A stretch of 64,000 nucleotides of DNA from an uncultured Clostridia bacterium (GCA_934454145.1 CAKSFT010000007.1:62001-126000); one strand, 5' to 3'. Positions 32,389 through 41,761 are shown, numbered from the stretch's first letter. The notes: generated by a model from the sequence alone, not told the origin. A program made the numbers and translations.

Positions 32389-34500
32389 TTAGCCGTTATT
32401 CTTTGCTCTTTCATTCATTATCTTTTCCTGGATTGACTTCGGAACTTCAGAATAATGTGAAGGCTCCATAGAATACTGACCTCTTCCCTGTGTCCTTGAA
32501 CGCAGCTCTGTTGCGTAACCGAACATTTCTGAGAGCGGCACGTATGCAGTGATTCTCTGTGCACCTGTGACAGCTTCCATTTCCTTAATCATACCACGTC
32601 TTGAGTTCAGGTCACCCATAACGTCACCCATGTATTCGTCAGGCATGATAACGTTTACAAGCATGATAGGCTCCTTGATAACAGGGTCTGCCTTCTTCAT
32701 ACCTTCTTTGAATGCCATAGATGCGGCAATCTTAAACGCCATTTCTGATGAATCGACTTCATGGTAAGAACCGTCATAAAGTGTTACCTTTACGTCAACA
32801 ACGTTATATCCTGCCAGAACACCGGACTGCATAGCGCCCTGTACACCGGCATCAACAGCGGGGATATATTCCTTCGGAATAGCACCGCCGACAATTGCAT
32901 TGACAAATTCGTAGCCTTGTCCTTCTTCAAGCGGCTCAAGCTTCAGCATAACGTGACCGTACTGACCTTTACCACCCGACTGACGGGCATACTTATGCTC
33001 AATGTTAACTGTCTTTCTTATTGCCTCTCTGTAAGAAACCTGAGGTTCACCGACATTTGCTTCAACCTTAAATTCACGCAAAAGTCTGTCAACAATGATT
33101 TCAAGGTGCAGCTCACCCATTCCGGCAATGATTGTTTGTCCTGTTTCTTCGTCTGTGTAAGTCTTGAAAGTCGGGTCTTCTTCAGCAAGCTTTGCCAAAG
33201 CTATACCCATCTTTTCCTGACCTGCCTTTGTTTTCGGCTCTATCGCAACACGGATAACAGGTTCCGGGAAGTCCATTGACTCCAATATAATCGGGTGTTT
33301 TTCATCACAAAGAGTATCACCAGTTGTTGTATTCTTCAGACCAACCGCAGCGGCGATGTCACCGGAATAAACAATTGAAAGGTCTTCTCTGTGGTTTGCG
33401 TGCATCTGCAAAATTCTTCCCATACGCTCTTTGTTTCCCTTGCAGGCATTCAAAACATAAGAACCTGCTTCAACAGTACCCGAATAAACTCTAAAATAGC
33501 AGATTTTACCCACAAACGGGTCTGTCGCAATCTTAAATGCAAGAGCCGAGAAAGGCGCGTCATCTGATGAAGGTCTTTCGTCCTCATCGCCCGTGTCCGG
33601 ATTTACGCCCTTGATGTTGGGGACATCTGTCGGGGCAGGCATATAGTCTATGATAGCATCAAGAAGCATCTGCACACCCTTGTTTCTATATGAAGTACCG
33701 CAAAGCATAGGAACAATTTCATTGTTGATTGTTGCCTTTCTCAGCGCTTTCTTCAAATCTTCAACAGAGATTTCTTCGCCTTCAAGATAAGCCATCATCA
33801 GGTCTTCGTCGGTTTCTGCGATTGCTTCCACCATTGCAGCCCTGTATTCTTCAGCCTTTTCCTTCATGTCGGCAGGGATATCCTCCTCGCCGTATTCCTT
33901 GCCCATTTCATCATAATAAATTTCAGCCTTCATTGTCATGAGGTCGATGATTCCCTTAAAGGAATCCTCCGCACCGATAGGAAGCTGAACCGGGACACCG
34001 TTTGCATGCAGACGTTCTTTAACCATGTTTACAACATTGTAAAAGTCAGCACCCATAATGTCCATCTTGTTTACATATATCATACGCGGAACGTTGTATT
34101 CGTTTGCCTGGCGCCATACGGTTTCAGACTGAGGCTCAACGCCGCCCTTTGCACACATTACTGTAACCGAACCGTCCAAAACTCTCAGCGAACGCTGAAC
34201 TTCAACAGTGAAGTCAACGTGCCCCGGTGTGTCGATGATGTTGATTCTGTGCTTTATACCGGATCTCCAGCCTGCTTTCTTTGCCCAAAAACAGGTTGTC
34301 GCAGCGGAAGTGATTGTTATTCCTCTTTCCTGTTCCTGCGCCATCCAGTCCATCGTTGCCGCACCTTCATGAGTTTCACCGATTTTATGGTTAATACCTG
34401 TGTAGTACAATATTCTTTCTGTAGTAGTAGTCTTACCGGCGTCTATGTGAGCCATGATACCGATATTTCTTGTATTCTCCAATGAATACGCTCTACTCAT
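32389..34500 (-). CDS. fusA: Translation elongation factor G
   Basis: A 703-residue translocase GTPase. Visible are MAHIDAGKTTTTERILYYTG (P-loop), the switch I region GAATMDWMAQEQERGITITS, DTPGHVDFTVEVQRSLRVLD, NKMD, and the domain IV/V sequences GQYGHVMLKLEPL and GVLAGYNVVDVKVTLYDGSY. Full length with no gaps. It lies between rpsG and tuf in the conserved str order, 44 bases after rpsG, with AAGGAGG upstream of the start. Confidence 0.99.
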   Translation of the reverse strand: MSRAYSLENTRNIGIMAHIDAGKTTTTERILYYTGINHKIGETHEGAATMDWMAQEQERGITITSAATTCFWAKKAGWRSGIKHRINIIDTPGHVDFTVEVQRSLRVLDGSVTVMCAKGGVEPQSETVWRQANEYNVPRMIYVNKMDIMGADFYNVVNMVKERLHANGVPVQLPIGAEDSFKGIIDLMTMKAEIYYDEMGKEYGEEDIPADMKEKAEEYRAAMVEAIAETDEDLMMAYLEGEEISVEDLKKALRKATINNEIVPMLCGTSYRNKGVQMLLDAIIDYMPAPTDVPNIKGVNPDTGDEDERPSSDDAPFSALAFKIATDPFVGKICYFRVYSGTVEAGSYVLNACKGNKERMGRILQMHANHREDLSIVYSGDIAAAVGLKNTTTGDTLCDEKHPIILESMDFPEPVIRVAIEPKTKAGQEKMGIALAKLAEEDPTFKTYTDEETGQTIIAGMGELHLEIIVDRLLREFKVEANVGEPQVSYREAIRKTVNIEHKYARQSGGKGQYGHVMLKLEPLEEGQGYEFVNAIVGGAIPKEYIPAVDAGVQGAMQSGVLAGYNVVDVKVTLYDGSYHEVDSSEMAFKIAASMAFKEGMKKADPVIKEPIMLVNVIMPDEYMGDVMGDLNSRRGMIKEMEAVTGAQRITAYVPLSEMFGYATELRSRTQGRGQYSMEPSHYSEVPKSIQEKIMNERAKNNG

Positions 34501-34544
34501 ATTATGTTTCCTCCTTCCTTAAGGTTGTCAGAATCAGGCACAAA

Positions 34545-35015
34545 TTACCAACGGTAATGTGCAAACGCTCTGTTTGCTTCTGCCATCTTGTGAGTATCTT
34601 CACGCTTCTTGCAAGCTCCGCCTGTTCCGTTCAATGCGTCCAAAAGCTCGTTTGCAAGTCTTTCTCTCATTGTCTTTTCGTTACGTTCTCTGGAGTAACG
34701 TGTAAGCCATCTGAGCCCCAAAGTCTGGCGTCTTTCCGGTCTTACCTCCATAGGAACCTGATATGTGGCACCACCGACACGTCTTGCCTTTACTTCCAGT
34801 ACAGGCATGATGTTTTCCATCGCGTCGTTGAAAACCTCCAGCGGTTCTCTGCCGGTCTTTTCCTTTATGATATCGAATGCATCATAAACGATTCTCTGTG
34901 CAACACCCTTTTTGCCGTCCAGCATAATGTTGTTGATAAGCTTTGTCACAACAACGCTTCCGTAAATCGGGTCTGCAAGAACTTCTCTTTTTGCTATAAA
35001 ACCTTTTCTTGGCAC
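34545..35015 (-). CDS. rpsG: 30S ribosomal protein S7 (GTG start)
   Basis: A 156-residue S7, which binds the 3' major domain of 16S rRNA and nucleates assembly of the head. The open frame extends to 35084, but the family N-terminus [M]PRKGFIAKREVLADPIYGS begins at a GTG codon at 35015, seven bases after GGAGGG. That gives exactly the usual 156 residues. Conserved blocks NNIMLDGKKGVAQRIVYDA and RRVGGATYQVPMEVRPERR are present. It follows rpsL by 193 bases, a wider gap than usual. Confidence 0.98.
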   Translation of the reverse strand: MPRKGFIAKREVLADPIYGSVVVTKLINNIMLDGKKGVAQRIVYDAFDIIKEKTGREPLEVFNDAMENIMPVLEVKARRVGGATYQVPMEVRPERRQTLGLRWLTRYSRERNEKTMRERLANELLDALNGTGGACKKREDTHKMAEANRAFAHYRW

Positions 35016-35208
35016 TTTACTTCCCTCCTTCATAATAATCCTCGCAGAAAGGCTGTCCCTTCTGCCAAAAATAATGAATATCACCGGTACTCTGAGTTTA
35101 CTTTTTCAAAACTCCGACAAGCGCGTATACGATTTATACTTATTATAAAAATAAATGATATAACCCGATATGCACTAATCTTGTGATATAACAGAAATAA
35201 TCCGTGAA

Positions 35209-35631
35209 TTATTTCTTCTGAGCCTTTGCCTTCTTGGCACCATACTTGGAACGGCTCTGGTTTCTGTTAGCGACTCCCTGTGTATCCAAGGTACCTCTTA
35301 TGATGTGGTATCTCGTACCAGGCAAGTCCTTAACTCTTCCGCCTCTGATAAGAACAACGCTGTGTTCCTGAAGGTTGTGACCTATTCCGGGGATATACGC
35401 TGTTACTTCGATACCGTTTGTCAGCCTTACTCTGGCAATCTTACGCAAAGCAGAGTTAGGCTTCTTAGGGGTAGCGGTTCTTACAGCTGTGCATACTCCT
35501 CTTTTCTGCGGTGAGCTGTGATCGTTAACCTTTTTCTTCAGTGAGTTCAGACTCTTCTGAAGAGCAGGAGCAGTAGACTTCTTTACAGATGTTTGTCTGC
35601 CCTTTCTTACCAATTGATTAAATGTTGGCAT
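35209..35631 (-). CDS. rpsL: 30S ribosomal protein S12
   Basis: A 140-residue S12 of the decoding centre. MPTFNQLVRKGRQ, the RGVCTAVRTATPKKPNSALR block (with the Lys where streptomycin-resistance changes arise), VTAYIPGIGHNLQEHSVVLI and GTLDTQGVANR are standard. The start has AGGAGG about eight bases upstream. It lies 60 bases after the small L7Ae-like gene, the order seen in many Firmicutes. Confidence 0.99.
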   Translation of the reverse strand: MPTFNQLVRKGRQTSVKKSTAPALQKSLNSLKKKVNDHSSPQKRGVCTAVRTATPKKPNSALRKIARVRLTNGIEVTAYIPGIGHNLQEHSVVLIRGGRVKDLPGTRYHIIRGTLDTQGVANRNQSRSKYGAKKAKAQKK

Positions 35632-35691
35632 ATCGTGTTACACCTCCTCGTTTTTTTATTTTATATTATAACGCATAAATGCGATATAACC

Positions 35692-35931
35692 TTAATGTTT
35701 TATCTCTGCGGCACAGGACGCCTTTACGTCAATCCCGCAGCACTCGCCCAGGTCCTTCATGCTTCCTATATACATAACTTCACACGCAGAACCCGAAACA
35801 GCATCTGTCAGCTTGTTTTTCATGTGTTCCGGGGAATCCTCGGCGATATAAAGCTTTGCCGCCGTGCCGTCCGAGATTGCCTTAAGAACTTCTTTAAATC
35901 CGATTTTCAAAAATTCTTTTTCAAACTGCAA
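35692..35931 (-). CDS. L7Ae/L30e-family kink-turn-binding protein (YbxF-like)
   Basis: A 79-residue protein of the L7Ae/L30e/S12e type: KIGFKEVLKAISDGTAAKLY, IAEDSPEHMKNKLTDAV and the C-terminal GSMKDLGECCGIDVKASCAA. Bacillus YbxF, encoded at the same place before rpsL, binds kink-turn RNA. The gene opens the str operon here. rpoB/rpoC, often upstream, are not present; instead gapA diverges. Confidence 0.85.
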   Translation of the reverse strand: MQFEKEFLKIGFKEVLKAISDGTAAKLYIAEDSPEHMKNKLTDAVSGSACEVMYIGSMKDLGECCGIDVKASCAAEIKH

Positions 35932-36344
35932 GCTCCTCGCCCTCCCTTACACACATTTTCTGCCAAACATACACTATTATATCAAACATACCCTCTTTAT
36001 GTCAAGTTTTTTTTGTATTTTTTTTGAAATTTTTATTGAAATATTTATACACAATTTTTTTGCCGCCGGGGTATATTTCTCTCTTGCAGGCTTTTGTACA
36101 TTATGTTACGCTTTATATTGTATATTAAATTATTATCGGCGCCCAAAACACAATATATACCCCAAAAACAACCAAATTCACATTCTTATTTCATGTACTT
36201 TGTGAAAAATTACACAAAAATGTTATAAATGTAACATTTGCTCTTGTATAATTGAGGTTTTTGCGGTAAAATATAGAATGATAAGGTTTGTAGAACCCTA
36301 CAGACTTTTAAAAAATAAATTTATAAAATCAGGAGGAATTAATC
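35932..36344. promoter_or_regulatory. Divergent promoter region between the str operon and gapA
   Basis: These 413 bases contain no gene. The middle is extremely T-rich (36001-36060). Possible gapA promoter elements are TTGAGG (36252-36257) and TAGAAT (36274-36279), 16 bases apart; a TATAAT at 36247 lacks a convincing -35. I could not identify the str promoter with confidence. Confidence 0.45.
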
Positions 36345-37376
36345 ATGGCAGTTAAAGTTGCGATTAATGGTTTCGGACGTATTGGACGTCTTGCATTCAG
36401 ACAAATGTTCGGCGCAGAAGGATATGAGATTGTTGCTATAAACGATCTTACAGACCCGAAGATGCTTGCAAATCTTCTCAAGTATGACACCGCTCAGGGC
36501 GGCTATTGCGGCAGAATCGGCGAAAACACACACACGGTTGAGGCTGATGAAAACTCAATCACTGTTGACGGCAAGAAAATCACAATCTATGCAGAAAAAG
36601 ACGCAAAGGATTTGCCTTGGGGCAAAATCGGCGTAGACGTTGTTCTGGAATGCACAGGTTTCTATTGCTCAAAAGAAAAATCACAGGCTCACATAGACGC
36701 AGGCGCAAAGAAGGTTGTTATCTCCGCACCGGCAGGCAAAGACCTTAAGACCATCGTGTTCAGCGTAAACGAAGATACTCTTACAGCTGATGACAAAATC
36801 ATCTCTGCCGCTTCCTGCACAACAAACTGCCTTGCTCCTATGGCAAAGGCTCTCAATGACTATGCTCCGATTCAGTCGGGTATCATGTCAACAATCCACG
36901 CTTACACAGGCGACCAGATGATTCTTGACGGTCCGCACAGAAAGGGCGACTTGAGACGTGCAAGAGCAGGCGCTGCAAACATTGTTCCTAACTCAACAGG
37001 CGCTGCAAAGGCAATCGGCCTTGTTATCCCGGAACTTAACGGCAAGCTCATCGGTTCTGCACAGAGAGTTCCTGTTCCGACAGGTTCAACAACAATCCTG
37101 ACAGCAGTCGTAAAAGGCAAGGACGTTACTCCGGAAGGTGTAAACGCTGCAATGAAGGCACAGGCTTCCGCAAGCTTTGGCTATAACGAAGACCCGATTG
37201 TTTCTTCAGACGTTATCGGCATGAGATACGGTTCACTCTTTGATGCAACTCAGACAATGGTTTCAAAGATTTCGGATGACCTCTACGAAGTGCAGGTTGT
37301 ATCTTGGTATGACAACGAAAACTCATACACAAGCCAGATGGTAAGAACAATCAAATATTTTGCTGAATTGAACTAA
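36345..37376 (+). CDS. gap: Glyceraldehyde-3-phosphate dehydrogenase
   Basis: A 343-residue NAD-type GAPDH of glycolysis. VAINGFGRIGRLAFRQMF (Rossmann fold), Asp in AINDLTDP for NAD, the catalytic ASCTTNCLAPMAKAL, HAYTGDQMILDGPHRKGDLR and the C-terminal SWYDNENSYTSQMVRTI are all present. AGGAGG lies eight bases upstream of the start. A terminator follows directly, so it is a single-gene unit rather than part of a gap-pgk-tpi operon. Confidence 0.98.
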   Translation: MAVKVAINGFGRIGRLAFRQMFGAEGYEIVAINDLTDPKMLANLLKYDTAQGGYCGRIGENTHTVEADENSITVDGKKITIYAEKDAKDLPWGKIGVDVVLECTGFYCSKEKSQAHIDAGAKKVVISAPAGKDLKTIVFSVNEDTLTADDKIISAASCTTNCLAPMAKALNDYAPIQSGIMSTIHAYTGDQMILDGPHRKGDLRRARAGAANIVPNSTGAAKAIGLVIPELNGKLIGSAQRVPVPTGSTTILTAVVKGKDVTPEGVNAAMKAQASASFGYNEDPIVSSDVIGMRYGSLFDATQTMVSKISDDLYEVQVVSWYDNENSYTSQMVRTIKYFAELN

Positions 37377-37388
37377 TTGTACCATTGA

Positions 37389-37427
37389 TATAAAAGAAGC
37401 TGCACATATTCTGCGGCTTCTTTTATA
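37389..37427 (+). terminator. Intrinsic terminator of gap
   Basis: Arms TATAAAAGAAGC and GCTTCTTTTATA with inner GC pairs around a short loop begin 12 bases after the stop codon. Confidence 0.75.
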
Positions 37428-37483
37428 TTAATACCAAAAATATACGGAATGATACTTTTTTGCGACATCTTAACATGGATTTG

Positions 37484-37492
37484 TGTTATAAT
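37484..37492 (+). promoter_or_regulatory. Extended -10 promoter of the kinase-regulator-OadB operon
   Basis: TGTTATAAT (37484-37492) is an extended -10 element with no good -35 at 17 bases (TTGCGA is at 37460). It is followed about 60 bases later by the GGAGG of the histidine kinase gene. Confidence 0.4.
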
Positions 37493-37561
37493 TATCCAAA
37501 ACAGATTATTGCGCCGGCAAATTATTTTTGCCGATGTCAAAAATTCTAAACGGAGGTTCCT

Positions 37562-38626
37562 ATGAAAAAGTATCTTTCTGTCACGAAAAATATTGCCGTG
37601 ACCACAGTCTTGCTTGCCGCCGCATTTGGCATATGCCTTGTTTTGCAGCGGTTTGTGGACGGCAATACAAACTCAATTTCTATATTTATTCTTGCAACAT
37701 TGCTGGTATCTGTTTTCACAGGCAGATATATTTACGGGATAATTTTCTCACTGTTCTCGACGCTTGCCGTGAACTATGCCTTTACTTATCCCTATTTTGC
37801 ACTGAACTTTTCCATTTCCGGGTATCCCATCACGTTCCTGGTGCTGCTTACCGTTTCGATGTTGGTGTGTACGCTCACCATACGCTCCAAGCAACAGGCA
37901 CAGACCGCCGCGGAAATAGAAAAGGAAAAGAGCCGTTCAAATCTTCTGCGTGCAATATCGCATGATATCCGCACACCGCTCACATCAATCATGGGTTCTT
38001 CCGAGGCATTCACCGAAAATTACGAAAAGCTCTCGGACAGCGAAAAAAAGGAGCTGGTAAAAGATATAAACGAAGAGGCGGCGTGGCTTATACGTGTTGT
38101 GGAAAATCTTTTGTCGGTCACAAAGGTTTCGGGGAAAGAGGCATACATACAAAAGAATCCCGAAGCCCCCGAGGAAATCCTTGGCGAAGTCATCATGAAG
38201 TTTAAAAAACAGTTTCCGCACATCACAGTCAAATCCTCCGTCCCGGACGATTTGCTTTTTGTGCCGATGGACGCCACACTCATAGAACAAGTGATAAAAA
38301 ACCTCATGGAAAACGCCGTTTTCCATGGCGGCAACATCACGGAGGTTTCGGTGTCGGTCGAATATAATAGCCGATTTGCGGCATTTTCGGTGTCGGACAA
38401 CGGCTGCGGGATACGGGAAGATATACTGCCCGTACTTTTTGACGGCACCTTCACCCCCGACAAGGAAAAGACAGGCGACAAAAAACGCAGCATGGGCATC
38501 GGGCTTTCTGTCTGTATGAGTATAATAAAGGCACACGGCGGCAGCATGCATGCATATAACAAGCCACACGGCGGGGCGACGTTTGAATTTTGGCTTCCGC
38601 TCGATTCACGCAAAGAAGGAGAATAA
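37562..38626 (+). CDS. Sensor histidine kinase, KdpD C-terminal type (DUF4118 transmembrane domain)
   Basis: A 354-residue membrane kinase. The first 110 residues have four hydrophobic helices of the DUF4118 type found in KdpD (LASVFTGRYIYG-like loop, SLFSTLAVNYAFTYPYFAL). Next come the phosphoacceptor box AISHDIRTPLTSIMG (His near 134), the N-box IKNLMENAVFHGG, VSDNGCGI and MGIGLSVCMSIIKAHGG. The large cytoplasmic KdpD/UspA N-terminal part is absent, so this is a short KdpD-like sensor. It lies 3 bases upstream of its response regulator and in the same transcript as a sodium-pump subunit, which suggests sensing of ions or membrane energy state rather than the kdp potassium pump. Confidence 0.9.
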   Translation: MKKYLSVTKNIAVTTVLLAAAFGICLVLQRFVDGNTNSISIFILATLLVSVFTGRYIYGIIFSLFSTLAVNYAFTYPYFALNFSISGYPITFLVLLTVSMLVCTLTIRSKQQAQTAAEIEKEKSRSNLLRAISHDIRTPLTSIMGSSEAFTENYEKLSDSEKKELVKDINEEAAWLIRVVENLLSVTKVSGKEAYIQKNPEAPEEILGEVIMKFKKQFPHITVKSSVPDDLLFVPMDATLIEQVIKNLMENAVFHGGNITEVSVSVEYNSRFAAFSVSDNGCGIREDILPVLFDGTFTPDKEKTGDKKRSMGIGLSVCMSIIKAHGGSMHAYNKPHGGATFEFWLPLDSRKEGE

Positions 38627-38629
38627 AAT

Positions 38630-39337
38630 ATGGAAATCCATAAAAAAATACTTATTATTGAAGATGAAAAAAGAATATGTAATTTTATGCGCACTATTCT
38701 CGCGGCAAATGATTATAACGTTGTCACGGCGGAAAACGGCAAAGAGGCGCTTTCTATGATTTCGTCACATTGCCCCGACCTGGTTCTGCTCGACCTCGGG
38801 CTTCCCGACATGGAAGGGCTGGACATCCTGAAGGAACTGCGCACCTGGTCATCAATGCCCGTCATCGTTGTTTCTGCCAGGAGCAACGAAGCCGACAAGG
38901 TCACGGCGCTGGACTGCGGTGCGGACGACTACCTCACAAAGCCTTTCGGCACTTCGGAACTCCTTGCAAGGATACGCACCGCCCTGCGCCACACAATCAC
39001 CTCTGCCTCTGCCGAAGAGGTTGCCAAAAACGGCAAATTCTGTGTGGGGGATTTGATGATAGACTACAACAAATACCGCGTATATATAAACGGAAAAGAC
39101 GCAAATCTCACACAAAGCGAGTTTAAAATAGTTGCACTCCTGGGGAAAAACCCCGGCAGAGTTTTGACATATGATTACATCATAAAAACACTTTGGGGAC
39201 CGGCACAGAAAAACGACAACCGAATACTGCGCGTAAACATGGCAAATATACGCAGAAAAATAGAACAAAACCCGGCAGAACCCAGGTATATTTTCACAGA
39301 AGTCGGCGTAGGCTATCGCATAGCCGAACCCGAATAA
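38630..39337 (+). CDS. Response regulator, OmpR/KdpE family
   Basis: A 235-residue DNA-binding regulator. Receiver domain: KILIIEDEKRICNFM with the acidic pair, phosphoacceptor Asp near 55 in VLLDLGLPDMEGLD, VVSARSNEADKVTALDCGAD and LTKPFG. Winged-helix effector from about 135: LTQSEFKIVALLGKNPGRVL, TLWGPAQKNDNRILRVNMAN and FTEVGVGYR. Sequence is closest to KdpE by eye. Partner kinase is immediately upstream; oadB begins 23 bases downstream. Confidence 0.93.
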   Translation: MEIHKKILIIEDEKRICNFMRTILAANDYNVVTAENGKEALSMISSHCPDLVLLDLGLPDMEGLDILKELRTWSSMPVIVVSARSNEADKVTALDCGADDYLTKPFGTSELLARIRTALRHTITSASAEEVAKNGKFCVGDLMIDYNKYRVYINGKDANLTQSEFKIVALLGKNPGRVLTYDYIIKTLWGPAQKNDNRILRVNMANIRRKIEQNPAEPRYIFTEVGVGYRIAEPE

Positions 39338-39360
39338 CAAAAAAACGGAGGTTTTAAAAA

Positions 39361-40461
39361 ATGCAGACAATTATACAAAATCTGTCCCAACTGCAATGGC
39401 AGCACCTTGTGATGTGGGCAATCGGCGGAATACTCATCTATCTCGCCATAAAGAAAGACATGGAGCCGACACTTCTGCTGCCAATCGGATTCGGCGCAAT
39501 TCTGGTCAATCTTCCGCTTTCCGGTGCAATCGGCGACGGCGGAGTGCTGACCACGCTCTACAGCGCGGGGATTGAAAACGAGTTATTTCCGCTTATACTC
39601 TTCATAGGCATCGGCGCAATGATAGACTTTGGTCCGTTGCTGTCCAATCCGAAGCTTATGATTTTCGGCGCCGCGGCACAGTTCGGCATCTTTTTCACGC
39701 TTTGCGCCGCATCGGTATTTTTTGACATAAACGACGCTGCGGCAATCGCCATAATAGGCGCCGCCGACGGCCCCACATCAATCGTTGTCGCAAAAATGCT
39801 GGACTCAAAATATATAGGCGCCATCATGGTTGCGGCATATTCTTATATGGCGCTTGTGCCGATTATCCAGCCGCCGATCATCAAGCTTCTCACCACAAAA
39901 AAAGAGCGCCTGATAAAAATGGAATATGTGCACAAGGACGTTTCCAAGCTTACAAGAATATTGTTTCCGATCATAATAACGATAATCGCCGGGCTTGTCG
40001 CGCCGTCCTCGGTTGCATTGATAGGTTTCCTGATGTTCGGCAATCTGATTCGCGAGTGCGGCGTGCTGAACTCACTCTCCGAAACTGCCCAAAAAGTGCT
40101 GGCAAACCTCATCACAATCTTCCTCGGCATAACAATTGCCTCGCAAATGGTTGCGGAAAAATTCCTGCGCCCCGAAACACTGCTTATACTCGGCCTGGGC
40201 TTGGTTGCATTTATATTTGACACAGCAGGCGGTGTGATTTTTGCAAAAGTGCTCAATCTGTTTTTGAAAAAGAAAATCAACCCCATGATTGGCGCCGCCG
40301 GCATCTCTGCATTCCCGATGTCGGGCAGAATTGTTCACAAAATGGGTCTTAAAGAAGACCCAAATAACTTCCTGCTTATGCACTCCATCGGCGTAAACGT
40401 TTCGGGGCAGATTGCCTCGGTAATCGCCGGCGGACTCATTCTCAATTTCTTTATGAAATAA
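39361..40461 (+). CDS. Sodium-translocating decarboxylase beta subunit (OadB/GcdB/MmdB family)
   Basis: A 366-residue polytopic membrane protein, the Na+-pumping subunit of biotin-dependent oxaloacetate, glutaconyl-CoA or methylmalonyl-CoA decarboxylases. Conserved segments: PIGFGAILVNLPL, IGIGAMIDFGPLLSNPK, IIGAADGPTSIVVAKMLDS (region of the Na+-binding Asp), YSYMALVPIIQPPI, TAGGVIFAKVLNLF and GAAGISAFPMSGRIV. Length is normal. The carboxyltransferase (alpha) and biotin-carrier subunits are not in the window, so the substrate cannot be read. Given the succinate pathway nearby, methylmalonyl-CoA (propionate) or oxaloacetate are the likely choices. GGAGG precedes the start. Confidence 0.93.
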   Translation: MQTIIQNLSQLQWQHLVMWAIGGILIYLAIKKDMEPTLLLPIGFGAILVNLPLSGAIGDGGVLTTLYSAGIENELFPLILFIGIGAMIDFGPLLSNPKLMIFGAAAQFGIFFTLCAASVFFDINDAAAIAIIGAADGPTSIVVAKMLDSKYIGAIMVAAYSYMALVPIIQPPIIKLLTTKKERLIKMEYVHKDVSKLTRILFPIIITIIAGLVAPSSVALIGFLMFGNLIRECGVLNSLSETAQKVLANLITIFLGITIASQMVAEKFLRPETLLILGLGLVAFIFDTAGGVIFAKVLNLFLKKKINPMIGAAGISAFPMSGRIVHKMGLKEDPNNFLLMHSIGVNVSGQIASVIAGGLILNFFMK

Positions 40462-40476
40462 AAAGGAGGAAACAAA

Positions 40477-40617
40477 ATGACTGTAAATTTTATGAACTTT
40501 GTAGATAACCTTTCTTATATGTTCTACGGCATGATCAATATTTTCATTGTCATCGGCGTGATTGTCCTGCTGACAATGTTTCTCAACAAAATAACTTTCA
40601 AAAAAGGAGAGGAATAA
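40477..40617 (+). CDS. OadG-like small transporter subunit (46 residues)
   Basis: A short gene between oadB and yitT: AAAGGAGG eight bases upstream, ATG at 40477, stop at 40615-40617 touching the next ATG. The product starts MTVNFMNFVDNLSYMFYGM, has one transmembrane helix (INIFIVIGVIVLLTMFL) and ends KITFKKGEE. Gamma subunits (OadG) of sodium-pump decarboxylases are small single-helix proteins, and minimal OadG-related peptides next to OadB are known in Clostridia. The family assignment rests on position, size and topology rather than on a motif. Confidence 0.75.
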   Translation: MTVNFMNFVDNLSYMFYGMINIFIVIGVIVLLTMFLNKITFKKGEE

Positions 40618-41487
40618 ATGAAAAAAAAGAAAAACAGTGAAAAACTTTCGATAACAAACTTTTTATTGCTTACCCTTTCGGGGATTATAAACGGCTTTGG
40701 CGTGACGACATTTCTGGCGCCGGTGGACCTGTATGACAGCGGTTTTTCCGGCACGTCAATGCTTTTGGCACAGCTCACACCGAGTGCTTTTTCGCTGTCG
40801 CTCTTTCTTATCATCTTAAACATTCCGCTTTTTTTGTACGGCTACAAGAAGCAAGGGGCAGTATTTACGATATATTCGGTTTACGGCGTCATCATCTATT
40901 CGCTGACGTCGTATGTCATCACCTATATTATCCCGGTTGATGTCATGACCGCCTCGCCCTTCGCCGGCAGCGACCTGTTTTTGTGCGCCATCTTCGGCGG
41001 CATACTCTCCGGCATAGGCAGCGGGCTCACGATACGCTTTGGCGGTGCCCTGGACGGCATCGAAGTCCTTTCGGTTATCTTTGCAAAAAGGCTTGGCATA
41101 ACCGTCGGGACATTTGTCATGATATACAATGTCATACTCTATCTTGCCGCCGGGATAATAATGTCAAGCTGGGTTTTGCCGCTTTATTCGATTATAACAT
41201 ATATTGCCGCCCTCAAAACCATAGACTTCATTGTCGAGGGTATAGACAAGGCAAAATCCGCCATGATAATCACCGCAAATCCAAGCGGTGTGACAAAGGC
41301 ACTTTCGGAAGAGTTCGGCTCGGGCATCACGATAATCGATGCAAAAGGCTATTATTCCTCCAAAAATATACATATGATATATTTTGTAATAAACCGATTC
41401 CAGATATCAAAGATGAAGCGCATTATTCACTCCATCGACCCCTCTGCCTTTGTCACGATAACAGAGGTTTCAGAGGTATTGCACTGA
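40618..41487 (+). CDS. YitT family membrane protein (DUF161 plus DUF2179), copy 1
   Basis: A 289-residue protein with five to six membrane helices (NFLLLTLSGIINGFGVTTFL, GTSMLLAQLTPSAFSLSL, AIFGGILSGIGSGLTIRFGG) and a C-terminal cytoplasmic DUF2179 domain of about 80 residues (IITANPSGVTKALSEEFGSG, TIIDAKGYYSSKNIHMIYFV, TITEVSEV). The YitT family is widespread in Firmicutes and its transport substrate is not established. The start codon directly abuts the stop of the OadG-like gene, so it is translated from the same message. A paralogue lies at 47766. Confidence 0.9.
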   Translation: MKKKKNSEKLSITNFLLLTLSGIINGFGVTTFLAPVDLYDSGFSGTSMLLAQLTPSAFSLSLFLIILNIPLFLYGYKKQGAVFTIYSVYGVIIYSLTSYVITYIIPVDVMTASPFAGSDLFLCAIFGGILSGIGSGLTIRFGGALDGIEVLSVIFAKRLGITVGTFVMIYNVILYLAAGIIMSSWVLPLYSIITYIAALKTIDFIVEGIDKAKSAMIITANPSGVTKALSEEFGSGITIIDAKGYYSSKNIHMIYFVINRFQISKMKRIIHSIDPSAFVTITEVSEVLH

Positions 41488-41504
41488 TTTTCCCTGCATA
41501 GCCA

Positions 41505-41552
41505 AAAAGGAGCTGATTAAAAAGTCCCGGGACTTTTTAATCAGCTCCTTTT
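41505..41552 (+). terminator. Palindromic terminator, copy 3 of the repeat family (perfect 48 bp palindrome)
   Basis: Two perfect 24-base arms meet at 41528/41529 (centre GTCCCGGGAC). The shared core is GGAGCTGATTAAAAAGTC. It begins 17 bases after the yitT stop and ends in TCCTTTTC on the plus strand. Confidence 0.8.
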
Positions 41553-41761
41553 CTATGGGGCAGAAAAAGCTTTGAGATACCCCAATGGCGTAAATAGGCA
41601 TGTCAAATTTTTGATTTTTTTGCCTTGACAAAACCAAACCGCAACAACTGTATTTTCCAATAATATGTGTATTTTATGTTTCGGAGTTTTTATGCATCAC
41701 CTAAATTTATATTTATATTTTCCGCGCCCGATTCATAGGAATATATAAGTGATTATTATTT

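Noticed and set aside
37562..39337. kdp potassium-transport locus
   Set aside because: No kdpA, kdpB or kdpC is present, and the kinase lacks the KdpD cytoplasmic N-terminal domain.
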